Assembly: GCA_014529385.2 (NCBI GenBank)
Contig: CM043952.1
Span: 69,011,370-69,075,369 of the forward strand
From: Adiantum capillus-veneris
Lineage: Eukaryota > Streptophyta > Polypodiopsida > Polypodiales > Pteridaceae
Length of the DNA stretch: 64,000 nucleotides
Direction: 5' to 3'
Made by a program: the position numbers and the translations under genes. Positions 57,307 through 64,000 of this stretch are shown one piece after another (within the stretch, counting starts at the first letter, position 1; each line of letters opens with the position of its first letter). The notes under the pieces were generated by a model, which did no database searches, was not told the origin of the DNA, and worked only from the letters and a program-made list of their open reading frames with translations.

Positions 57307-58895
57307 TGTCAAAAAAATTAATATCTAACCAACCCAAATGATTTTCTCATATTAAACTGATCACTTAATGTGGGAGAATAAACGGGACCAAGGGTTAATA
57401 TATTGAGATGTGCTTATAGATCTATCTCAACACGGGGCCAATGGTAAAGGGGCCCAAATGAGACATGATCTATCAAAGAGCAAGGCTAACCAATGGAGCA
57501 TAAGACCTTAGGGTTAGCTTCATTGAAGACCTCCAATAGTTAGTGTAAAAGTCCTTTGACCTTAGGTAAGCTAGGGCTGAGCTTGAGGTGGAAACCCAGC
57601 CCAAGCTTGAGATACTTGAGGTCGGAACCGGGCCCAAGATTAAGATTCTTGAAGTGCTTGATGATTGAGATGCTTGAGGTGCTTGTCATGCTTGAGATGC
57701 TAAGGTTGCACTTAGGTGAGAATCCAACCGAAGCTTAAAGTGCTTAAGGGCCAAGCTTGTGGAGGGAACTGTGCCTATTCATGAGGGGCTTGAGGTTTCA
57801 AAAGGTCAAGATTCAATCCCTACAAGGAGGAGGCAAGCCCTACAAGAGGGCGGATGAGAGAGACCACCCACACACTCACACAAGGCATGCATGGTACAAA
57901 GAAAGCAAAAGGGACACTTCAAAAGTTCCTCCTCATGTTGCCCTCATGGTGTGTCTGAAGCCTATTGCTTGGCCACCCAAGGGGTCCAATGATAGTTTAA
58001 GAGATTTAATTAATTGATTTTGCATTTATGAAGTCCTCTCTCTCAAAGGGGAAAGGGAGACACTTGTCCCAAGGCTACCCTTGTTGCTTGTAATGCCTCC
58101 TGCTTGTGATTGGCTAGGCTTGGAGGGGTCCAATGAGCTTCAAGAATGAGCTACAAGGGGGGGTCGACCCAAGCAAGCTAGGGGGTTGCTTAGGGGGTAT
58201 ACTCACCCACACACACTCTCATTGTGTGCTATGCAAAGTGCAAGAGCTCCCTCTCCTTCTTCAAGCAAGTAGAGGTTGAGAGCCTACATCAACACTCTTG
58301 GCTATGGAGTGCAAATCCAACCAAGAGCAATGCTTCAATGCTTAAGCTTTCCATCTTCTCCATCTTCATTACTATGCTATTATGTATGCTAGCAAGAAGA
58401 GTTATGATAAGTGAGGAACTAATGTCTTTCTCCTATGAAATGTTTCTTATTCCTCTTCCCTACCCTCATTCATTGCTAGCTTTCTCCACCTTCGAAGGTG
58501 TTTGAGGTCTTGGGACTAAGGCTTGGGAAAGTTAAAGATTTCTTCAAAGTTTATGTTATGCTTGTGATGCATGAAACTTTCCATCTTCATTGCATCACCT
58601 AGGTCACAAGGAACACAAAGATTGTATTGTAACAAGTCTCTCTTAATGGGAGAAATCATAATACAAATGCCTATTGGATGGGGGACCGTCTCCACATAAA
58701 TCAAGTCCTCAACTGTTGTCATGTTCTTTAAATTATCTCTCTTGTGCAAAAGTATTGTTCATGCCATGCTAACTAATTGCTATGCCTATGTTGTTATCTT
58801 CAATTATGTTCACCGGCTATGCTCACAAAGTAATTTCTCAGAACTACTCTCATTAATTTCCACTACTCTCAATTTAATAGGCCAATTCCATTACA
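57307..58895 (+). repeat. Family D LTR, copy 2 (5' LTR)
   Basis: 1,589 bp from TGTCAAAA to CATTACA. It is followed at once by TTGGTATTAGAGAA, a mutated initiator-Met primer site, which identifies it as a 5' LTR in plus orientation. Confidence 0.72.
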
Positions 58896-59076
58896 TTGGT
58901 ATTAGAGAATTTGGTTTTTCTTTTCTTGCTTAAGAAGAGAGATCCTTAAGTAGCCTATAAATGGTTGATGTTGTTAATTATATTAGGGTAAGTGGAACTG
59001 GGATCTATTATCGGTTTTCTTGAGCCCATTATGTGGGATATGGTGCACACCTCGGGAGCTTTGGACTTAATAATGG
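58896..59076 (+). other. Very short internal domain between family D LTRs
   Basis: About 180 bp from the primer site TGGTATTAGAGA to the start of copy 3. No coding sequence. Either a deletion product or a large-LTR element that never had a coding interior. Confidence 0.55.
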
Positions 59077-59733
59077 TGTCATAATAATTGATATCTAATT
59101 CTCCTAAATGATTTTCTCATGTTAAACTTTTCATTTGATATGGGGAAGTGCCAGGGGAGAAAAAGCTAGAATATTGGTTAAGCTAGTAGACTTGCCACAC
59201 TAGGGATCCAAAGGAGGGAAAATAGGGATCCAAAGGGGGGGCCATCTACAAAAGAGCAATGTGCAACAATGGGCTTAAAAGGCTTAAAAGACCCTAAGGT
59301 TCAGCCCATTAAGACTTCCAAAATGCTAAGGTCCCAAAATTCAAAGGTTGTGTTCAAAGGCCAAACACTAGGGAAATTGGATGCTTAGTGTGTGTCACAA
59401 AAAGTCTTTGTCAATCCCTACATAGGAGGGGGAGAGCCTTGCAAGTAGGGGATGAGAGAGAAATACACACACACACACAAGCTCCCTTTACACAAAGGGA
59501 ATGAGGGACACATGTCAGCTCCCTAGCACAGATGCCCACAAGGTGTACCCAATTCCTATTGGATGGCCTTGGAGGTGGACCAATGAGAATTAGGCTAGAG
59601 TAAATCTAGTTTAATTAATTTAAAAACACTTAGTAAAATAACTAATCATAATTAAGCTCTCTAGAAGACTATTGGACAGTCTCCCAAGGGGACCAATGAG
59701 CATTCAGCAGCCCAATGGCTTTGTAAGACAGGG
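59077..59733 (+). repeat. Family D LTR, copy 3, truncated by chromovirus
   Basis: It begins TGGTGTCATAATAATTG with the shared ctcctaaatgattttctc block and matches the other copies up to about agcagcccaatggc. It is interrupted at 59734 by the chromovirus LTR; the rest should lie beyond the window. Confidence 0.68.
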
Positions 59734-59869
59734 TGACTAGAGCCTGAGAGTCCACCACCCAACCACCCTTTATATGGGCATGCCCCTTGGCCCTTTGCCC
59801 TAGTTGGACTTCCCATTCCACACTGCATAGCCTGGCCTTGCCTTATCTGGCCTTGCCGGTGTCCTGACA
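59734..59869 (-). repeat. 3' LTR (136 bp) of chromovirus
   Basis: On minus it runs TGTCAGGACACC to CTAGTCA. It aligns along its length with the 143-bp LTRs at 39862 and 43618 (shared gcctgag, ccaacc, ccccttggcc and ccattccacact-type blocks). The left edge is inferred from that comparison. Confidence 0.65.
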
Positions 59870-59879
59870 TTACTCCCCC

Positions 59880-60153
59880 CTTAAGAAGAGTTTTCGTCCT
59901 CGAAAAGAAAAGTGGGAAACTTCTTCTTAAGAACACTAATGTTTTCCCAAGTGGCACCTTCTTCAGGTCGGTCTTTCCACTTGATTAAGGCTTGTTGTCG
60001 TACGTGATGATGTGTAAGCAACTCATGATAATCAAGAACACGTTCAGGTTCATGCGGTAAGGTAGGAGGTTCAATGTAATCAACCAAAACCTGTTGGTCA
60101 ATGACATTTTCGTCCCCACGTAACCGCTTTTGTAGACGTCTTACATGAAACAC
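59880..60153 (-). pseudogene. Chromodomain at the end of pol
   Basis: The minus ORF starts FHVRRLQKRL, continues PEPERVLDYHEL-like (HEPERVLDYHELL) and ends ALIKWKDRPEEGATWEN and LFEDENSS. The IKWK...ATWE signature is the chromodomain core that targets integration to marked chromatin. Confidence 0.82.
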
Positions 60154-60189
60154 CGGATGAATGCGAGAATGTGAAGGTAGTAATAGTTT

Positions 60190-61280
60190 GTAGGCATGAT
60201 CACCTACTCACTTGACTATTTTGAAAGGCCCACAATATCGGAAAGATAATTTAGGCGTCGGTCCAGCTTTCAGACTTTCTGAATGTTTTGGCACACGTAA
60301 AAATACTTCCTCCCCTTCTTCAAAGGTAACTTGCCGACGTTTCTCATCAGCGTATTTCTTATACCGATCATGTGCTTGCCGGACATTCTGGCGAGCAAGT
60401 TTCAGCATATCCATGTGGTCTTGGAGAAAATCCTTAACCTATTGGAGTTTTTCCATTGCCAACCCCACCGTAACTGGTGACCTAGGTTGAAACCCGTACA
60501 TGAGTATGAAAGGACTAAAACCTTATGTGACATGCTCAACACTGTTGTAGGAAAACTCAAGAATAGGTAAGTATTCTTCCTAGTCTGACTGTTTTTTGAT
60601 GACGTATGCTCTTAGCATATCCTCTAGCACCTGGTTAACCCGTTCCGTTTGACCGTGTGTTTCCGGATGATCAGTTGTACTGAGGTTTAGTTGTGTACCC
60701 TATCGTTTATATACAGCTCTCCAAAAGTGGTTGTTAAACTTGGGATCACGGTCACTAACAATGTTACTTGGCAACCCATACAATTTGTATAGATTTTTCA
60801 CAAATAACTTGGCTAGTTCTGGCATCTTAACCATTGATTTGGTCAGAATAAACTTACATAGTTTAGTCAGCCTGTCTACGACCACCCATACTCAGTCATG
60901 ATCTCGTAAAGTGGTTGGTAAACCTACAATAAAATCCATAGAGATACTTTCCCATTTTCCATTGGGAATCTCCAAACGATGTAAGAGTCCTCCTGCTTTT
61001 CGGCGCTCTGTCTTGTTAACTTGACAATTTTGGCAGTGCAAGACATACGCTTGAACAAAGCCATGTATACTTGGCCAGTAAAATTGTCGTCGTACGAGAG
61101 TATAAGTTTTTCTAATCCCCGGGTGCCCTTCACTTGGACTATCATGACATTCATAAAGAATTTGGCGCTGAATGTCCGTGTCCGTTGGTACGCAAACTCT
61201 CCACTTGTGGAGTAGGTACCCATTGTCGATGGTAAAATGCTTCCATCATTGTAGTTCATCACTTGATAAAGGAGAACTAG
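60190..61280 (-). pseudogene. Integrase of chromovirus (broken)
   Basis: 61262-60924 covers the zinc-binding and early core region in a damaged frame. 60885-60700 reads MVVDRLTKLCKFI, then LYGLPSNIVSDRDPKFNNHF, with the second catalytic Asp (SDRD). 60414-60208 covers the C-terminal part (HDRYKKYADEKRRQVTFEEG, LSFRYCGPFKIV). Stops and frameshifts separate them; the E-containing segment near 60650 is damaged. Confidence 0.78.
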
Positions 61281-61362
61281 GTGTGGAGGTTAACTATACA
61301 GTACCGTCATTGGAGTGAGAAGGATCCCTCTTTTGAACATGGATCCACACTTTGGAATATGC

Positions 61363-61940
61363 TTAATCATACTCATATTTTCCCTTGAGAGAATCTAAAA
61401 ATTCACTACGAAGTTCCGTGAACAAGAGTGAATTGATCTCTAGCATTCTACTTAGAGTGTCTGCCACTACATTGTATCGGCCTTTGCGATACCTTAGCTT
61501 GACGTCATATTCCTGAAGGATCTTGGTCCACCTGGCTTTTTGACCCTTTAAATCTGTTTTTTGTGTAAACCATTTGATGCTTTCATGGTCAAACACAATC
61601 TCGAATTAAGCACCATACAGATAATGGCGCCATGTTTTTTAAGGCAATCACTATTGCATAGAGTTTGTGCTCGTAAGCAGAATAATTCTGCTGAGCTGCA
61701 TCAACCTAGCTGCATCAACCTTCTTACTTTCAAATGCAATCGGTCGTCCGTCTTGTAATAGGACTGCTCCACTAGCATGATCACTGGCGTCCGTTTCCAA
61801 AACGAATGGTTTCAAAGGATCTATAATAGCCAGTATAGGAGCTGTAGCTAATGCATCCTTGAGAGTATCAAAATTGTACTGTTGAGCGAATCCCCACTGA
61901 AAAGATTTTCCTTTGCCTTTAAGTTGATCCGTCATAAGAA
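61363..61940 (-). pseudogene. RNase H of chromovirus
   Basis: FVLETDASDHASGAVLLQDG followed by RPIAFESKK gives the first catalytic Asp region. 61596-61363 continues FDHESIKWF, RWTKILQEYDVKLRYRKGR and NVVADTLSRM. A small tcaacctagctgca duplication near 61700-61720 shifts the frame between the two parts. Confidence 0.82.
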
Positions 61941-62725
61941 CAGCAAGTTGAGCATAGTTTTTAACGAACCTTCGGTAAAAACCTGCAAATTCTAAAAATA
62001 TCTGTAATTCTTCCAGACTTTTAGGAGGAGGCCATTTTCAGATGGTATCCACTTTGGATTGATCCATGTATAGGCCGTGAGCTGAAATAACATGCCCTAA
62101 ATAATGAATTTTATCTTTTAGAAAATCACATTTAGATTCCTTGGCATATAACTTGTTTGTACGTAACAACTCAAAACACCTACCTGAGATGTTGTAAGTG
62201 CTAGGATATCATCGAGGAAAACAATGACAAATTTTCCCAAATATGGCTTCAAGACACTATCCATAAGTGTCATGAATGTTGTGGGCGCATTGGTTAACCT
62301 AAAGGGCATCACCAAAAACTCGTAGTGTCCAAACCGTGTTCAGAATGCAGTCTTAGGTATATCGGCAAGTCGAATACGGACTTGGTGATATCCTGACCGC
62401 AAGTCGATCTTTGAAAAAATGTGAGCATGAGTTAGCTTATCAAATAACTCATCTACTCTTGGCAATGGGTATTTGTCTTAACTGTAACTGGTTACGCAGA
62501 AGACGAATAATTTGTCTTCCCTTGCCCTGGTTGTCTACGCACATGCGTATCTTGCCGTCCTTTTTCTTCACGAAAAGGATAGGCGAAGCCCATGGTGAAG
62601 AACTGGGTTGTATAAACCCCTTTGCTAAGGTAGTCAACAAGCTGACGTTCCACCTCAGCAGCCTCTGAGTGACTCATACGATAAGGTGGTTTACTAACAG
62701 GTTTATAGCCTGCAGCCACGTCAAT
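61941..62725 (-). pseudogene. Reverse transcriptase of chromovirus
   Basis: 62719-62492 gives [20 protein letters not shown]; the [20 protein letters not shown] block is in the adjacent frame. 62315-62118 gives [19 protein letters not shown] and [10 protein letters not shown], the catalytic FLDD motif. Frames change at least twice. Confidence 0.82.
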
Positions 62726-63440
62726 GCTATGTTGTACTGATCGTGTTGGCGGTAATCCTGATGGAAAATCACTAGGAAATACATCTTGAAATTCCTTTTA
62801 TAATTTTTGTAATTGACTAGCAATGTTTGCAGTGGTGATGAAGGTATATCCTTTTCTCCTAACAACAGCACATGTGTGCCATGGGATTCAAACATCAAGC
62901 TGTTGTGCTCATAGCTATGCTTCAGTGATGGTCCTAGGCTATGCAACCACTCCCTACCAAGAACCACATCAGCCCTTTCCATGTTCATAACCTGAAAATC
63001 CAAACAAGTAGAGTACCCTTGTACTTCCAATGGAACAGCTCGGCATTGAGTATCCCATATTTCAGTATCATTTCCATTCATCATTGCTACCTTGTAGCAA
63101 TGATGAATGGAACAGCTCAGCATTGAGTATCCCATATTTCAGTATCATGTCCATTCATCATTGCTACCTTGTAGCAGTGGGTACTCGGAGTTTGAGGCAG
63201 TTTGAGCTTTTTCACCAATCCATAATTGATGAAATTGTGAGTAGCACCGTCATCTACCAAGATGCGCACCTTGTGTCCTTGCAAATATCCGTGCATACGT
63301 ACGAACTCATGTGGTCCAAAGGTTTCTTGCCACATGGAAGCTGTGAGACAGCATTCATGCACCACCTCAGTGTGTGTTACTTCCACTGTAGAGAAATTTG
63401 AGGAAGACTCGAGAGGCAGTAGTTGCACCGTGTGCACTGA
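62726..63440 (-). pseudogene. Protease of chromovirus, with internal duplication
   Basis: 63437-63117 carries VRILVDDGATHNFI; chromovirus proteases normally read D-S-G-A here, so the DDGA is changed. 63135-62674 carries YSTCLDFQVMNMERADVVLG and REWLHSLGP, the second half of the fold. A 77-bp tandem duplication between them shifts the frame. Confidence 0.78.
63031..63184. repeat. 77-bp tandem duplication with embedded hairpin
   Basis: The unit starting tggaacagctcggcattgag at 63031 recurs at 63108. The first unit ends in ccattcatcattgctac followed by cttgtagcaatgatgaatgg, an inverted repeat with a short loop. 77 is not a multiple of three. Confidence 0.85.
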
Positions 63441-63459
63441 TTTCTCCTTCCCCAGGGCA

Positions 63460-64000
63460 GCAGATTTCCCCTAGGGACAATCCTTTTTGCCATGGCCTCT
63501 TCCTAAGCATTGAAAACATAGCTTCTCTTTCTTGGCCTTATCAAAATCCTCAGGAGAGAGAGGACCCCTCGACCCCTTGGGTTTTTTAGATGTATCTGAA
63601 TTAGCAACTAGAAATTTTCTTCTATTGTGTCCATACTGAGTGCGTGTATTACCATGTATACTAGCAGGCACATTACTATTATGCATTTTCTTCTCATCAA
63701 GGTTATCATGAATATGTGCTTTCACTATGGCTTCCTCAAGTGTTTTAGGGTCTTGGGTCGTCACATACTTCTTAAGCTCGGGTGTCAGACCTCGTATGAA
63801 CTGTTGGGGTATAAAGCCCAATGTGGTCGCCCAGGTAAGTGGGCGGGCCGCCAGGTATGTACACATATTCTTTTGTAAAAACCTAATAAGAACTCACTAT
63901 GCTCTACCCATTACAGTAGAGCGAGTTCACCATATCGTCGTGCTCTTCTTCTCGCACTCTCTCTCGTGTCGCACTTCCGCTCGTACTCCTTCAACTGGTA
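63460..64000 (-). pseudogene. Gag C-terminal part of chromovirus
   Basis: The minus ORF 63866-63471 contains FIPQQFIRGLTPELKKYVTT, typical of gypsy Gag, and ends with the zinc knuckle CFQCLGRGHGKKDCP (CX2CX4HX4C). Sequence from 63870 to the window edge is disrupted gag, continuing outside. Confidence 0.78.

Larger units (their letters stand above)
59734..64000 (-). mobile_element. Chromovirus (Ty3/gypsy), running off the window
   Basis: On the minus strand from 64000 downward it encodes gag with zinc knuckle, protease, RT, RNase H, integrase and a C-terminal chromodomain, the defining chromovirus order. A purine tract (minus AAGGGGGGAG) and a 136-bp 3' LTR follow. Frames are interrupted several times. 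The 5' LTR is outside the window, so no target duplication can be tested. Confidence 0.88.

Overview
The window looks like nuclear DNA from a vascular plant, packed with nested transposable elements. The evidence is several Ty3/gypsy LTR retrotransposons of plant-type lineages (Tat-like, Athila-like and chromovirus), a CACTA (En/Spm) transposon with DUF4218/DUF4216-type domains, several MITE-like elements, a possible tRNA-derived SINE and long GA/TC microsatellites. I recognise no ordinary host gene, and I cannot narrow the species.

Layout. (1) 1-24113: a minus-strand large-LTR repeat (family D) is split by a minus-strand Tat-like gypsy element A (63-23406). Element A is itself split, inside its gag zinc knuckle, by a plus-strand Athila-like element 1 (7010-20248, flanked by AACAT). 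Element 1 is nearly complete: LTRs, primer site, a gag-pol that was probably one long reading frame, and a long 3' noncoding region with repeated polypurine tracts. Its pol ORF continues past integrase into a second retropepsin-like domain and a W(V/I)PK-repeat tail. (2) 24114-29050: unrecognised, decayed, partly coding-like DNA cut by two copies of one MITE family and by a 441-bp foldback hairpin. (3) 29050-38480: remnants of an LTR retrotransposon whose LTR holds an array of heat-shock-element-like modules. A full CACTA element (30194-37879, flanked by AAT) sits inside that array and carries a tnp2-type transposase gene and a second transposase-like gene. (4) 38570-39856: a decayed LINE-ORF1-like stretch ending at AATAAA and a (TC)n tract. 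(5) 39862-43760: an old, decayed retrotransposon with 143-bp LTRs (flanked by GACAC), related to the chromovirus at the right end. (6) 43780-55255: a minus-strand gypsy gag fragment with LTR-like sequences in opposite orientations, split by Athila-like element 2 (45606-54326, flanked by GTTTT). Element 2 is an internally deleted relative of element 1 that lacks RT, RNase H, integrase and the second protease but keeps gag, protease and the W(V/I)PK tail. (7) 55259-59733: three direct copies of LTR family D, two of them flanking only about 180 bp, plus SINE-like A and B boxes. (8) 59734-64000: a minus-strand chromovirus with a 136-bp LTR, chromodomain, integrase, RNase H, RT, protease and gag end, running off the window.

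Order of insertion read from the nesting: family D LTR, then Tat-like A, then Athila-like 1 in the left part; HSE-LTR element, then CACTA in the centre; minus gypsy gag, then Athila-like 2 on the right. The strongest candidate for something undescribed is the extra DTGA retropepsin-like domain plus W(V/I)PK tail after integrase in element 1.
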